From Rhodobacter xanthinilyticus (GTDB taxonomy: Bacteria; Pseudomonadota; Alphaproteobacteria; Rhodobacterales; Rhodobacteraceae), in NCBI RefSeq assembly GCF_001856665.1, contig NZ_CP017781.1, positions 806,001-870,000 on the forward strand: a stretch of 64,000 bases of DNA. The letters are read 5' to 3'. Below the pieces are notes generated by a model. The model saw only the letters and a list, made by a program, of their open reading frames with translations. It searched no databases and was not told the DNA's origin. A program made the translations under genes and the position numbers. This document shows positions 40,529 through 50,623 of this stretch, one piece after another (the first letter of the stretch is position 1; each line of letters begins with the position of its first letter).

Positions 40529-41839
40529 TCAGTGCTCGATCGCCTCGTCGCGTACGAACATGTTCGACCAGGCCCGGTCGATCAGCTCGGGCGTCATCTG
40601 ATAGGGGATCCCCTCGAATTCACAGATCGCGATCATCTGGTCGATCAGGAAGATCGGCTGGTAGTTCGCATAGACGTTGTTGATCGTGGGGTATTTCACC
40701 TTCAAAAGGTGGATCAGCGCCTTTTCATCGAGCGGCATCTTCCGCTTTTTCGCGACCAGCGAGAAGATCTTGAGAAAATCGGCCTGGTTCGGGCCGTCGA
40801 TCTTGATCTTGAAGAAGATCCGCCGCAGCGCCGCCTTGTCGAAGATCTCGTTGGGGTGGAAGTTGGTCGAGAAGATCACCAGCGTGTCGAAGGGCACCTC
40901 GAATTTCTCGCCCGATTGCAGCGCGAGAATATCGCGGCTCTCCTCGAGCGGCACGATCCAGCGGTTGACGAGCTTTTGCGGCGGTTCGGCCTGGCGGCCA
41001 AGGTCGTCGACGATGAAGACGCCGCCGGAGCTTTTCAGCTGCAAGGGGGCGGTATAGGTGCGCGCGGTGGGGTTGTAGGTCAGATCGAGCATGTCGAGCG
41101 AAAGCTCGCCCCCGGTGATGACCGTCGGCCGCTCGCAGAGCACATAGCGGCTGTCGAAGCGGTTGCCCGAGCGGCGCAGCGAGGCGCGGTCTTCCTCGAA
41201 TTCCTCCGCGGCGGAGTGCACGATCGGGTCATAGACGGTGATAACCTGGCCCGCATATTCGATCGCGCGCGGCACATAGATCTTGTCGCCGAGCGCGTCG
41301 CGGATACCGTTCGAGATCGAGCTCTTGCCGTTGCCGGGCGGGCCATACATCAGGATCGAGCGCCCCGAGGAGACCGCCGGCCCGAGCTGGTTGATCAGAT
41401 CGGGCGGCAAGATCAGATGGCCCATCGCCGAGGTGAGCTGGCCGCGGGTGAGCTGGATATTGCGGATCGACTGGCGTTTGACCTGCTCGCGGTAGATCTC
41501 GAGCGGCACCGGCATGGCGCCGTAATATTCCGATTGCGAGAGCGCATCGAGCGCGCGCGCCTTGCCGCCATCGGTGAGCTGGAAGCCCATTTCGCCGCCG
41601 GAATTGGCATGCAGCGTGCCGGTCGCCTCGATCAGCCGCTGGCCGCGGGCGAGGTCGATCAGCTCCTGCGTGAGCGTCACCGGCAGCGCGATCAGCTTGC
41701 CGATCGCGGTCACGGTATCGACATTGGTGCGGAACATGGTCTTGAGCAGCAGATCGCGCATCATCACCATGTTGATCCCGACCTCCGCGAGGGTCTTCGG
41801 CGGCGGCGGGGCCATCACATTCGCGGCCATTTCGTTCAT
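40529..41839 (-). CDS. MoxR-like AAA+ ATPase
   Basis: 436 aa. Walker A GPPGNGKSS (about residues 180-188), Walker B GGVFIVDDLGR and a sensor region LVIFSTNFHPNEIFDKAALRRIFFKI are visible. The N-terminal 160 residues have no named domain (LKTMFRTNVDTVTAIGKLIALPVTLTQELIDL). AGGATCGAG precedes the ATG at 41839. It lies beside the tad pilus locus in opposite surroundings, and such ATPases are often found near pilus loci in Rhodobacterales; a chaperone-like role is inferred. Confidence 0.75.
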   Translation of the reverse strand: MNEMAANVMAPPPPKTLAEVGINMVMMRDLLLKTMFRTNVDTVTAIGKLIALPVTLTQELIDLARGQRLIEATGTLHANSGGEMGFQLTDGGKARALDALSQSEYYGAMPVPLEIYREQVKRQSIRNIQLTRGQLTSAMGHLILPPDLINQLGPAVSSGRSILMYGPPGNGKSSISNGIRDALGDKIYVPRAIEYAGQVITVYDPIVHSAAEEFEEDRASLRRSGNRFDSRYVLCERPTVITGGELSLDMLDLTYNPTARTYTAPLQLKSSGGVFIVDDLGRQAEPPQKLVNRWIVPLEESRDILALQSGEKFEVPFDTLVIFSTNFHPNEIFDKAALRRIFFKIKIDGPNQADFLKIFSLVAKKRKMPLDEKALIHLLKVKYPTINNVYANYQPIFLIDQMIAICEFEGIPYQMTPELIDRAWSNMFVRDEAIEH

Positions 41840-41996
41840 GCTCGATCCTGTCTGCTCTTGGCCTTTGGCGGCGGTCGTGACTTTGTCGCGGGGGCGCCGC
41901 AGCATCGGCGCAATTGTCCCCTAACTGAATTCACAGGCCGAAGATGCGCGGCTATTGTGGCCAAAAATGGGAAAAACGGCGGAGAGGCTGGGACGG

Positions 41997-43664
41997 ATGA
42001 GCAGAATGGAGCCGGTGGGCATGGGGCGGCTGGCGGCGGTGCTGGGGCTCGTGGTGGCGGTGCTCGGCGGGCTCGCGCTCGCCAAGGGCGCGTTCCTGGT
42101 CGGCAAGCATGAGGGCGATACGCTGCACCTTGTCGATATGGTGCTGCGGATGGGCCTCGCGGGGCAGGTGCCGCATCTCGATTTCATGACGCCGATCGGC
42201 ATCGGCGCGACCTGGCCGATCGCGGCTTTCGTCGCGGCGGGCTTTGGCGTCGGCCACGCCTTCTTCGCCGCGCAGATCGCGGTGGCGCTGGGGCTCTTGC
42301 TGCCCACGCTCCTCGTCGCGCGGAGCCGGTTTCCGGGCTGGGTCGGGCTCGCCTTTGGCGCCTATGTGATGGGGCTCTGCCTCGCGCTCGTCCATGGCGA
42401 GGCCAATGCGGTGATCTCGCCCTCGATGCATTACAACCGCTGGGCCTGGGCGCTGGCCTATCTCGCGCTGCCGCTGGCGATCTTGCGGCCCCTGCCGGGG
42501 GTGGGGGGGCGGCCCGCGCTCGAGGGGGCGGTGATCGGGCTTGCGCTGGCGGGGCTTGCGCTCACCAAGGTGACCTATTTCGTGGCGCTCGCGCCCGCGA
42601 TCTTCCTTGCGCTCGCGCTGCGGCGCGATTGGGCGCGGCTGGGGCTGGCGCTGGGCGCGGGGCTTTTGGTCGCGGCGGCGATGACGGCGGGCTTCGGCTT
42701 TGACTATTGGCTGGCCTATGTCCACGACCTGCTCGCGGTCTCGCGCTCGACGATCCGGGGCGCGCCCGGCGCCGATTATGCCGAGATCATCACCGCGCCG
42801 CCCTATCTTCTGGGCTCGCTCGGCGCGCTCGCGCTGGTGATCTACTGGCGTCAGTCGGGGTTCAAGACCGAGGGGCTTGCGCTTCTCGTTGCGCTGCCGG
42901 GGCTCGCCTATATCACCTATCAGAACTGGGGCAATGACCCGCAATGGCTGATCCTGCTCGCCGCTTTCGCGATCACGCTGCGCCCCGATCCGGGCGCGCG
43001 CAGCCCGGAGGGCTGGCCGCTCGCGGCGGGGCTCGGCGCGGTGGCGCTGGTGCTTGCGACCGCCGGCGCGCCCTCGGCGATCAACCTGTTCTGGAGCCCG
43101 CTGCGCCATTTCAACACGCCGACCGACCGCCTCGTGCCGATGATCGGCAAGCGCGCCGCGGATGCCGATCTGCTCGTCTCGGGCGCGCGCGCCTATCATG
43201 TGACCGAGATCCGGCCGGCGGACGGCCCCGGCCAGCCCTATGCCGCCTATGCCGCGCTTCTCAAGGCGCAAGACATCCGCCCCGAGGCGCAGGAAACCGA
43301 GGCGGTGGCCGAGCTCAACGGCGCGGCGCTGCCTGACTGCGAGGTCGGGCAGGGCTATGGCGCGGTCTTTGACACTTGGGCGAAGGATCTCGGCGCGGCG
43401 GGCTTTGGCGGGGCACAGATCTTCGTTGCGGATCTCTTCTCCTCGCTCTGGCTTTACGGGGATTTCCCGCCGCTTGCCGGGGGCACGCCCTGGTATTACG
43501 GCGGCACGCCGGGCCTTGCGGGGGCCGAGCATGTGCTCGTGCCGCTCTGCCCGCTCAGCGCCGCGGCGCGCGCCGCCGCGCTCGAGGCGGTGGCGCAGGC
43601 GGGATGGCGGCTCGAGGAAGAGGCCCGCGGCGCGAGCTGGGTGCTCCTGCGCCCGGTGCGATAA
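41997..43664 (+). CDS. Polytopic membrane protein of unknown function
   Basis: 555 aa. About nine or ten membrane segments fill the first 370 residues; the C-terminal 180 residues appear to be a periplasmic domain (for example TDRLVPMIGKRAADADLLVSGARAYH). The layout resembles GT-C glycosyltransferase-like or related envelope proteins: an Asp-containing early periplasmic loop lies near HLDFMTPIGIGATWP. No diagnostic motif settles the activity. Earlier in-frame starts at 41955 (TTG) and 41967 (ATG) lack ribosome sites. Confidence 0.7.
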   Translation: MSRMEPVGMGRLAAVLGLVVAVLGGLALAKGAFLVGKHEGDTLHLVDMVLRMGLAGQVPHLDFMTPIGIGATWPIAAFVAAGFGVGHAFFAAQIAVALGLLLPTLLVARSRFPGWVGLAFGAYVMGLCLALVHGEANAVISPSMHYNRWAWALAYLALPLAILRPLPGVGGRPALEGAVIGLALAGLALTKVTYFVALAPAIFLALALRRDWARLGLALGAGLLVAAAMTAGFGFDYWLAYVHDLLAVSRSTIRGAPGADYAEIITAPPYLLGSLGALALVIYWRQSGFKTEGLALLVALPGLAYITYQNWGNDPQWLILLAAFAITLRPDPGARSPEGWPLAAGLGAVALVLATAGAPSAINLFWSPLRHFNTPTDRLVPMIGKRAADADLLVSGARAYHVTEIRPADGPGQPYAAYAALLKAQDIRPEAQETEAVAELNGAALPDCEVGQGYGAVFDTWAKDLGAAGFGGAQIFVADLFSSLWLYGDFPPLAGGTPWYYGGTPGLAGAEHVLVPLCPLSAAARAAALEAVAQAGWRLEEEARGASWVLLRPVR

Positions 43665-43673
43665 CGGCGGGGG

Positions 43674-44177
43674 TCAGATGAGCCCCGCCAGCACCGCCAG
43701 ATAGGTCCAGATCGTGCCGACGAGCGCGAGCCCCATCGGGAAATCGGCGCGCTGCCAGCTCACCCAATCGGGCGCCATCGCGCGCACCGCGGGGATCTTG
43801 CGCAACAGCCGGTGCGCGGTGAAAGCCGCGAGCAGAAAGGCGCACAGAAGCAGCATCACGAGCCGCAAATGATCCGGCTCGACCGCCACCAAAGGCGCGG
43901 CGGCGGCGGCGAATTTCGCATCCCCCGCGCCGAAATGCGCGATCAGGTTGAGCACGAACCCGACCCCCAGCACCACCGCGAAATTCACCCACCGCCAGGC
44001 CCAGAGCTCGAAGGGCATCAAGAAAAGCCCCCCCACCGCGAAAACCGCCAGCATCGCGAGCACCGCCGTGTTGCGGATCTTCATGTATTTCAGATCGGTG
44101 AACACCACCCACAGGCAGATCGGCGTGATCAGCACCAGAAAGATGAGCGAGGCGGTCTGACCGGAGAGGCCCAGCAT
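43674..44177 (-). CDS. cpaA: Prepilin peptidase CpaA/TadV (A24 family)
   Basis: 167 aa inner-membrane aspartic protease that cleaves Flp prepilins. The two catalytic aspartates are in FTDLKYMKIRN (about residue 27) and FGAGDAKF (about residue 85). Six hydrophobic segments are present, and there is no N-terminal methylase domain, which fits the short TadV type. It is the last gene of the leftward tad cluster, three bases after the TPR lipoprotein. Confidence 0.92.
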   Translation of the reverse strand: MLGLSGQTASLIFLVLITPICLWVVFTDLKYMKIRNTAVLAMLAVFAVGGLFLMPFELWAWRWVNFAVVLGVGFVLNLIAHFGAGDAKFAAAAAPLVAVEPDHLRLVMLLLCAFLLAAFTAHRLLRKIPAVRAMAPDWVSWQRADFPMGLALVGTIWTYLAVLAGLI

Positions 44178-44180
44178 CGC

Positions 44181-45041
44181 TCAGGCCTTTTTCTGCGGCT
44201 TGGCGTCGAGCGCCGCGAGCGCGCGCGCGGCCTCCTCGAAATACTGCGGATGGGTGTCGATCGCGTCCTGCAACAGGCCCTTGCCGATCGTCACATCGCC
44301 CTGTTTGATCGCCGAGAGCGCCGCCGTGTAAAGCAGCTGCGCGCGCTCGGTCTGGGTCATGTCGACGACCGGCAGATCGTATTTGCGCTGCGCCGCGCGG
44401 GCCAGAACGAGGTTGTTCTTGGTCGTGAACGAGCCCGGATCATAGGTCAGCGCCTGAGCAAAGAGCTTCTCGGCGCCCTTGGCATCGCCCCGCGTCAGTT
44501 TTGAGTAGCCCCAGTTGTTGAACACCCCGCTCGGCCGCGTGGTCAGCCCGGCGGCGGTCTCGTAGAAACTGTCGGCCTTCTTCCAGTCCTTCTTCGAATC
44601 CGCCACCATCGCCTCGAGCTTGTAGCGCTCGAAGGTCTCATGGGTCGGCGGGATCGTGTTCAGCGTGGCCTCGGCCGCGGGCCATTCATTGGCGCGGATC
44701 TGCGCCTCGGCGAGCGCGACATTGTCGTCGTAATTGGTGCCCGGCATCTTGATCACCTCCGACCAGGCGGTCACCGCCTCGGCCGGGCGGTTCGCCCGCA
44801 CCAGCGATTTCGCCAGGCCCCGCTTGAGGTCGATCCGGTCGGGGTTCTCGGCTGAGGAGCGCTGGAAATAGGCCACCGCCTCGCGCGGGTCGCCGACCGT
44901 CAGCATGATATCGGAGAGGTTGCTTTCGTCGATCGCGTTGACGCTCTTGAGCGCGCGGCTCACCTCGGCGTCGTCGCGGCCCATGCAGCCCGACAGGGCC
45001 ATCGCCCCGCAAAGGGCGGCGAGAATGACAGGGTGGCGCAT
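44181..45041 (-). CDS. TPR-repeat lipoprotein of the tad locus (TadD-like)
   Basis: 286 aa. Lipobox LSGC (Cys about residue 19). TPR-like repeats run through the mature protein: DPREAVAYFQRSSAENPDRIDLKRGLAKSLVRANRPAEAV and later GDAKGAEKLFAQALTYDPGSFTTKNNLVLARA. TadD proteins help assemble or localise the outer-membrane secretin. It is adjacent to a second, shorter TPR lipoprotein. Confidence 0.85.
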   Translation of the reverse strand: MRHPVILAALCGAMALSGCMGRDDAEVSRALKSVNAIDESNLSDIMLTVGDPREAVAYFQRSSAENPDRIDLKRGLAKSLVRANRPAEAVTAWSEVIKMPGTNYDDNVALAEAQIRANEWPAAEATLNTIPPTHETFERYKLEAMVADSKKDWKKADSFYETAAGLTTRPSGVFNNWGYSKLTRGDAKGAEKLFAQALTYDPGSFTTKNNLVLARAAQRKYDLPVVDMTQTERAQLLYTAALSAIKQGDVTIGKGLLQDAIDTHPQYFEEAARALAALDAKPQKKA

Positions 45042-45063
45042 TTTGCGTCCTTTTGCTCGTGCC

Positions 45064-45648
45064 TCATTGCTTGGTCAGCAGGAGGTATTCGCCCACCCCC
45101 CGCCGGACCAGCGAGAAACTCTTGTCCTCGGGCGGAGCATAATCCGGTTTTTCCATTTTTGCGAGCGCAAGGCGCAGGTTTTGCCGGATCGCGTCCGATT
45201 CGCCACTATCAAGCGCATAGGCGGTCTGGAACACCCGCGCGGCCTCGGCGGCCTTGCCGCGCTCCATCAACACGACGCCGAGGTTGTTCCAGGCCGGCAC
45301 GAAGGTCTCGTCGGTCTCGACCGCGCGGCGCAGGATCTGTTCGGCCTGGCCGAGCCGGCCGAGCTTGAGATCGGCCGAGCCGATCGCGGAGAGCACATCG
45401 ACCGAGGTGCCATGTTCCGCCGCCGCCCGGTAATAGGCCTTAAGCGCGAGCTCATATTCCCCCGCCGCCATCAGCCGGTGCCCGACGATCAGCCCGTCCA
45501 CCCCCTCGCCGCGCGCCGCCCCCGGCGCATAGGGGCTCGCCGGGTCGCCCTTGAGCGGGCTTTGCAGGCAAGCCGAAGCCCCCAGCACGAGGCCGAGGGC
45601 GAGCACGGCCCGCAGGGCCGGCGGCAGGATCGAAAGGGCAGGGCGCAT
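45064..45648 (-). CDS. Second TPR-repeat lipoprotein of the tad locus
   Basis: 194 aa. A signal with the lipobox ASAC (Cys about residue 27) and two to three TPR units: GEYELALKAYYRAAAEHGTSVDVLSAIGSADLKLGRLGQAEQILRRAV and FVPAWNNLGVVLMERGKAAEAARVFQTAY. The gene lies between tadC and the TadD-like gene, all in one direction. The two lipoproteins probably function together in secretin assembly. Confidence 0.85.
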   Translation of the reverse strand: MRPALSILPPALRAVLALGLVLGASACLQSPLKGDPASPYAPGAARGEGVDGLIVGHRLMAAGEYELALKAYYRAAAEHGTSVDVLSAIGSADLKLGRLGQAEQILRRAVETDETFVPAWNNLGVVLMERGKAAEAARVFQTAYALDSGESDAIRQNLRLALAKMEKPDYAPPEDKSFSLVRRGVGEYLLLTKQ

Positions 45649-45657
45649 CGGCTCCCG

Positions 45658-46668
45658 TCAGGGATTCATGTTCTTGAAGTTCTCGATCATATCATGGACC
45701 GAGGGGCCGACAAGGATGATCAGGAGCGGCGGCACCGTGAACATCATCGTGCCGAGCGTCATCTTGGTGGGGATCTTGTTGGCCGCCTCCTCGGCGCGCA
45801 TCACGCGCTTGTCGCGCATGTCGGCCGCGTAAAGGCGCAGCGCCTCGGCGATCGAGGTGCCGAATTGCTGGCTCTGGATCATCACCGTCACGAAGCTCTG
45901 CACATCGGGCACGCCGGTGCGCTCGCCAAAGGCGCGCAGCACCGAGGGCTTGTCCTTGCCGGCCTTGATCTCATGGGCGACCATCTCGAATTCCTCCGAC
46001 ATCGCCGGGTAGGAGCTGGCGAGCTCCTTGGCCACGCGGATGATCCCCTGATCGAGCGATTGCCCCGCCTCGACGCAGACAAGCAGCATGTCGAGCGCAT
46101 CGGGAAAGCCGTTCTGGATCTCGGCGGTGCGCGCCGCGATCCGTTTGTCGACCCAGCGTTTGGGCGCGTAATAGCCCAACACCCCCGGCATCAGCACGAT
46201 CGCGATGGCGATATTGCCCGCATAGGGCACTTCGTTGGTGGCGTTGTAGATCAGCACATAAAGCGCGCCCGCCGCCATCAGGCCGAGCCCGAGGATCACT
46301 TGCACCGCATGGAAGGTGCGCACCGCGTTCTTGCCGCGATAGCCCGCGCGCTGGAGCCATTTCTTCGACTCCGACATCTCCTCCTGGGTCTTCGGCTCGA
46401 GGAAACCTGCGAATTTGTCGAGCTTGTCCGAGCCCGAATCATAGCGCAGCCGCTGCTCCTTGGGCTTTTTCGCGCCGCCCTCGCCGCCCGGCCCGCGCGC
46501 GGCGGCGCGGGTCTGCGCCTGCAGCTTCGCGAACGGGTCGTCGCGCTTTTTCAGCAGCACCGGCAGCACCGCGAGGATCAGGAGCGCCGCGACCCCGACC
46601 AGCGCCAGCATCGGCCCCATCGGCCCGAGCCTGTCGGTCAGCAGTTGCGAGAGAGCGGAGAAATCCAT
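45658..46668 (-). CDS. tadC: Tad pilus inner-membrane platform protein TadC
   Basis: 336 aa, T2SS-F family. After an N-terminal span (about residues 15-40) and a charged cytoplasmic stretch come membrane segments near 110-150, and a conserved cytoplasmic domain CVEAGQSLDQGIIRVAKELASSYPAMSEEFEMVAHEIKAGK, then a final span PLLIILVGPSVHDMI. TadB and TadC form the platform on which CpaF acts. Nine bases separate it from tadB. Confidence 0.92.
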   Translation of the reverse strand: MDFSALSQLLTDRLGPMGPMLALVGVAALLILAVLPVLLKKRDDPFAKLQAQTRAAARGPGGEGGAKKPKEQRLRYDSGSDKLDKFAGFLEPKTQEEMSESKKWLQRAGYRGKNAVRTFHAVQVILGLGLMAAGALYVLIYNATNEVPYAGNIAIAIVLMPGVLGYYAPKRWVDKRIAARTAEIQNGFPDALDMLLVCVEAGQSLDQGIIRVAKELASSYPAMSEEFEMVAHEIKAGKDKPSVLRAFGERTGVPDVQSFVTVMIQSQQFGTSIAEALRLYAADMRDKRVMRAEEAANKIPTKMTLGTMMFTVPPLLIILVGPSVHDMIENFKNMNP

Positions 46669-46677
46669 GGCGGCACC

Positions 46678-47643
46678 TCAGACCTTGATCGTGGTCATGA
46701 TCTTCATGAACATCATGTTCACCCCCAAAAGCGCGAAGACGATCAGCGCGGCAGGGACGAAGGCGGGCGTGTCCTTGACGTTGTCGTAATAGTTCGGCGC
46801 GGCGACCTGAATGATCACCAGGATCGCGAGCGGGAAGCCCGACAGGAACATCCCCGACCATTTCGGCTCGGCGGTGATCGCCTTCACCCGCCGCATCAGC
46901 CGGAACCGCGAGCGGATCACCTTCGAGAGCCCCTCGAGCACCTCGGCGAGGTTGCCGCCCGATTGTTGCTGGATCGAGACCGCGACGGCGAGGAAGCGCA
47001 AATCCTGCATGTCCATCCGCTCGGCCATCTCGCGCAGCGCATCGGCCACGTTGCGCCCATAGGCCGCCTCATCGGCGATGATGCCGAATTCGGTGCCGAG
47101 CGGATCGGGGATCTCCTTCGCCACGGCCTGAATCGCCGAGCTGAACGGGTGCCCCACCCGCAGGCTGCGCACCATCAGCTCGACCGCGTCGGAGAGCTGC
47201 TCCTCGGCCATCTTGGTGCGTTTGGCGGCCTTCGAGGAGACCCAGAAATAGACCGCGCCGACCCCCATCGCGGTGGCGAGGATCACCCGCATCGCGAGCG
47301 CCGCCTGCGTGGCCACCGTCAGCCCGAGGAAGGCCACGAAGCACAAAAGCGCCATCACCGCGACGAGCGCGAGCGGCGAGAACGCGATATTGGCCTTTTG
47401 CGCCTTGCTGGCGAGGATCGAATAGAGCGGCACCGAGCGCACCTTGAGGTGCTGGGTCGCTTCCTTGCGGAGCTGTTCGAGCACCTCTTCGCGCCGCGTG
47501 CCCTTCTCGAGCATCTCGAGGCGCCGGTTCACCCGGTTGTTGAGCGAAATCGACTTGCCGAAGACCAGCAGATAGATCCCCTCGACGAGCAAAAGCACCG
47601 CGACGAAGATCAGGCCGTAGATGACGGGGGTTGCGGAAATCAT
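46678..47643 (-). CDS. tadB: Tad pilus inner-membrane platform protein TadB
   Basis: 321 aa, T2SS-F family. Membrane spans at about residues 8-28, 95-140 and 260-310 flank the cytoplasmic domain AVELMVRSLRVGHPFSSAIQAVAKEIPDPLGTEFGIIADEAAYG (about 165-210) and the LAVAVSIQQQSGGNLAEVLEGLS signature. The platform partner of TadC. It starts eight bases after cpaF ends. Confidence 0.93.
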   Translation of the reverse strand: MISATPVIYGLIFVAVLLLVEGIYLLVFGKSISLNNRVNRRLEMLEKGTRREEVLEQLRKEATQHLKVRSVPLYSILASKAQKANIAFSPLALVAVMALLCFVAFLGLTVATQAALAMRVILATAMGVGAVYFWVSSKAAKRTKMAEEQLSDAVELMVRSLRVGHPFSSAIQAVAKEIPDPLGTEFGIIADEAAYGRNVADALREMAERMDMQDLRFLAVAVSIQQQSGGNLAEVLEGLSKVIRSRFRLMRRVKAITAEPKWSGMFLSGFPLAILVIIQVAAPNYYDNVKDTPAFVPAALIVFALLGVNMMFMKIMTTIKV

Positions 47644-47651
47644 GGCGGGCC

Positions 47652-49103
47652 TCAGTCCTGAACGGGTTCGTAGATCGACGCGGGCAGGTCATAGCCCCAC
47701 TGCCGGAAGCGGTCGGAGAAATGCGAGCGCACGCCGGTCGCGGTGAAGCGGCCGATGATCTTGCCATCGGGGGCGAGCCCGAGACGTTCGTATTTGAAGA
47801 TCTCCTGCATCGAGATCACCTCGCCTTCCATGCCGGTGATCTCGGTGATCGAGGTCATCCGCCGCGAGCCGTCTTGCAGACGCGAGGCCTGCACGATCAG
47901 GTTGACCGCGCTGGCGATCTGCGAGCGCACCGCCTTGATCGGCATCTCGATCCCCGACATCGCGATCATGTTCTCCAGACGCGAGACCCCGTCGCGCGCG
48001 GAGTTCGCGTGGATCGTGGTCATCGAGCCGTCGTGGCCGGTGTTCATCGCCTGCAACATGTCGATGACTTCCTCGCCGCGGGTTTCGCCGACGATGATCC
48101 GGTCGGGGCGCATCCGCAGCGCGTTGCGCAAACAGTCGCGCTGGGTGACCGCGCCCTTGCCCTCGACGTTGGGCGGGCGGCTTTCCATCCGGCCGACGTG
48201 GATCTGCTGGAGCTGAAGTTCGGCGGTGTCTTCGATCGTCAGGATCCGCTCGGAATTGTCGATGAAGGAGGAGAGCGCGTTCAGCGTGGTGGTCTTGCCC
48301 GAGCCCGTGCCGCCCGAGACGATCACATTGAGCCGGGTCGAGACGGCGGCCTGAAGGTAGGCCGCCATTTCCTCGGTGAAGGCGCCAAAGCGCACGAGAT
48401 CGTCGATCCCGAGCTTGTCCTTCTTGAATTTCCGGATCGAGACGAGCGAACCATCGACCGCGACCGGCGGCACCATCGCGTTGAAACGCGAGCCATCCGC
48501 CAGACGGGCGTCGACATAGGGGTTGCTTTCATCGACGCGCCGGCCCACGGCCGACACGATCTTGTCGATGATCCGCTGCAGGTGTTTCTCGTCCTTGAAG
48601 GTCACATCCGAGAGTTGCAGCTTGCCGGAGCGTTCGACGAAGATCTGCTGGGGCCCGTTGACGAGGATATCCGAGATCGTCTCGTCCTTGAGCAGCGGCT
48701 CGAGCGGGCCAAGGCCCATCACCTCGTCGTAAAGCTCCTGGTTGATCTGCGCGCGTTCGGTGGCGTTGAGCGCGACCGACATCTCGTTCATCGCCTCGGC
48801 GGAAATCGCGGCGATCTCGGCTTTCAGATCGGCCTCGGCGGCATGTTCGAGCGCGGCGAGGTTGAGATCTTCGAGCAGGCGCTTGTGCAGCTCGACCTTG
48901 AGCTCGCCCAGACGTTCCTTGCGCTTTTTCTCCTTGTCAGAGCTCACCGCCTGCGCGGCCGTGGCCGGCGGCGGCGCCACGCGGCGCGCGACGGTGGGCT
49001 GCGCGGCCGCGGGCGCAGGGTGCGGCGCGGCCGGCGCCGGGGTCGCCCCCTGAACGGGGGTGATCTTCGGGGCCGGAGCAGTCTTTTTGTAGCGCGAGAA
49101 CAT
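47652..49103 (-). CDS. cpaF: Tad pilus assembly ATPase CpaF/TadA
   Basis: 483 aa secretion-superfamily ATPase that powers Flp pilin polymerisation. Walker [13 protein letters not shown] (about residue 265), the Asp box [11 protein letters not shown], and the His box [16 protein letters not shown] are in order. The first 70 residues are a Pro/Ala-rich linker with no pilus homology. The central segment [21 protein letters not shown] is typical of CpaF. Confidence 0.96.
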   Translation of the reverse strand: MFSRYKKTAPAPKITPVQGATPAPAAPHPAPAAAQPTVARRVAPPPATAAQAVSSDKEKKRKERLGELKVELHKRLLEDLNLAALEHAAEADLKAEIAAISAEAMNEMSVALNATERAQINQELYDEVMGLGPLEPLLKDETISDILVNGPQQIFVERSGKLQLSDVTFKDEKHLQRIIDKIVSAVGRRVDESNPYVDARLADGSRFNAMVPPVAVDGSLVSIRKFKKDKLGIDDLVRFGAFTEEMAAYLQAAVSTRLNVIVSGGTGSGKTTTLNALSSFIDNSERILTIEDTAELQLQQIHVGRMESRPPNVEGKGAVTQRDCLRNALRMRPDRIIVGETRGEEVIDMLQAMNTGHDGSMTTIHANSARDGVSRLENMIAMSGIEMPIKAVRSQIASAVNLIVQASRLQDGSRRMTSITEITGMEGEVISMQEIFKYERLGLAPDGKIIGRFTATGVRSHFSDRFRQWGYDLPASIYEPVQD

Positions 49104-49123
49104 GGCGAACTCCGAAAGCTGAA

Positions 49124-50386
49124 TTACCCCTGCGCGGCTTCCGCGCTCTGGGCGAGCTCGGCCAGCGACAGGGCGAGCTTCTGGATTTCCTTGCGCAGCG
49201 GCAGTTTCGGCGTGGTCACCGCGAGCGGCAGGCCATGGTCATTGGCCTGCGTGACCGGGCGCCCGCCGTCCGAGAGCTGCAATTCGATCGAGATATCAAG
49301 GCTTTCTGCCAGCCGCTTGATCCGGCTCTTGCCGGTCAGATCGGTAAATTTCGGCGCCCGGTTGAGCACATAGCGCATCTTCTCGAGCGGCAGCCCCTCG
49401 GCCTTGAGCGCCCGGATCATCCGCAGCGCGTTTTGCGCCGAGCGCATGTCGAGCTCGATCAGCCCGAAATAGACATGCGCCTGATGCAGCACGGTCTCGG
49501 TCCAGCTCACCACCGTCGTGGGCATGTCGATCACGACAAAATCGTAATGCGCCCGCGCCATCGCCAGGATGCGCTCGATATCCTCGCCCGAAACAATGTC
49601 GAGCGGCAGCATGTCGGCCGGCGCGGTCAGAACGTGGAGCCGGTCGTTGAAGGTCACAAGCGCGGCCTGGAAGCTCTCGGCATCCATATGCGCGGTGTCG
49701 GTCAGCATCTCGAAGACCACCTCGCGGCGGGGCAGGTCGAGATAGGTCGAGGCCGAGCCATATTGGAAATCGAAATCGAGCAGGCAGACCCGCGGCGGCG
49801 GGGAGGCGGCCTTCTTGTTGCCCTCGCCGGCGCTCGCGAGCTCCCAGGCGAGGTTGACCGCGAAGGTGGTGGCGCCGACGCCGCCGGCGAGCCCATGGAC
49901 CGCCAAGACCGCGCCATCGCGCCCGCCGCTGACCTTGAAGGTGGGCGATTCGGCATGGGGCGGGAGCTGCGGCGCATCGCCTTGGCCGAGGCGCTCGATC
50001 GCTTCATGCAGCGCGCCTTCGGGCAGCGGATAGGGCACGAAATCATCCGCGCCGAGCCGCAGCAGCTGGTGCAGCGCGATCGGGCTGACCTCCTCGGCGA
50101 TCAAGATCACGCGCACCCCGCGCTCCTTCGCGCCGGTGATGATCGCCGCGATCCGGTTGATGTCGCCCTCATCCTCGCCATCAATGGCAATCGCAATGAA
50201 TTCAAGGTTTTGCGCGTCGGGCTGCGTCAGAAAGACCGCCGCATCCTCGAAGCTCAGATCGCCCCAGCTTTCGCCGAGTTCGCTCTCCATATCCTCGATC
50301 AGGAGGTCGAAATTCGAGACGTCGCGCGAGACCGTGCACGCCAGAATCGGCGCGGGATCGGGGGAAAGACTAACTGCTGCACTCAT
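49124..50386 (-). CDS. cpaE: Tad pilus localisation ATPase CpaE/TadZ
   Basis: 420 aa. A receiver-like N-terminal domain without clear phosphorylation residues (about 15-140) precedes a ParA/MinD-type ATPase with the atypical Walker A GGVGATTFAVNLA (about 170) and the Walker B-like LLDFDFQYGSASTYLDL. TadZ proteins mark the pilus assembly site, often at a cell pole. A GAGG ribosome site stands before the ATG. Confidence 0.9.
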   Translation of the reverse strand: MSAAVSLSPDPAPILACTVSRDVSNFDLLIEDMESELGESWGDLSFEDAAVFLTQPDAQNLEFIAIAIDGEDEGDINRIAAIITGAKERGVRVILIAEEVSPIALHQLLRLGADDFVPYPLPEGALHEAIERLGQGDAPQLPPHAESPTFKVSGGRDGAVLAVHGLAGGVGATTFAVNLAWELASAGEGNKKAASPPPRVCLLDFDFQYGSASTYLDLPRREVVFEMLTDTAHMDAESFQAALVTFNDRLHVLTAPADMLPLDIVSGEDIERILAMARAHYDFVVIDMPTTVVSWTETVLHQAHVYFGLIELDMRSAQNALRMIRALKAEGLPLEKMRYVLNRAPKFTDLTGKSRIKRLAESLDISIELQLSDGGRPVTQANDHGLPLAVTTPKLPLRKEIQKLALSLAELAQSAEAAQG

Positions 50387-50568
50387 AGCCTCACGTCCTT
50401 TGTTGCTCGGCCCGGGCGCCCTGACCGACTTCTGTCGGGTCGCGCCTCAGGTCCGGGCACGACTCACGGCCGTGCCTTCTCTGACTGTCTCCAAAGTCGC
50501 GGGTAATCTTGGCGAGATTGGGGCCGCTCTGGTCCAATTGTGGGGTAATGCGAGACGATCAAAGCGAA

Positions 50569-50596
50569 GGGCGGGCTTTGTTCCCAAAGCCCGCCC
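50569..50596 (-). terminator. Strong hairpin between the OmpA-like gene and cpaE
   Basis: GGGCGGGCTTTG and CAAAGCCCGCCC form a perfect 12-bp stem with a 4-nt loop, 28 bp after the OmpA-like stop codon. The tail on the complement is only partly T-rich (TTCGCTTTGAT), so partial termination between upstream and downstream tad genes is likely. Confidence 0.65.
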
Positions 50597-50623
50597 TCAA
50601 TTGGGGTGAGGATGTGAAACGTC

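Noticed and set aside
44905-47661. A 918-aa plus-strand frame across the tad genes
   Set aside because: It is antisense to tadB, tadC and the TPR genes, which have clear motifs.
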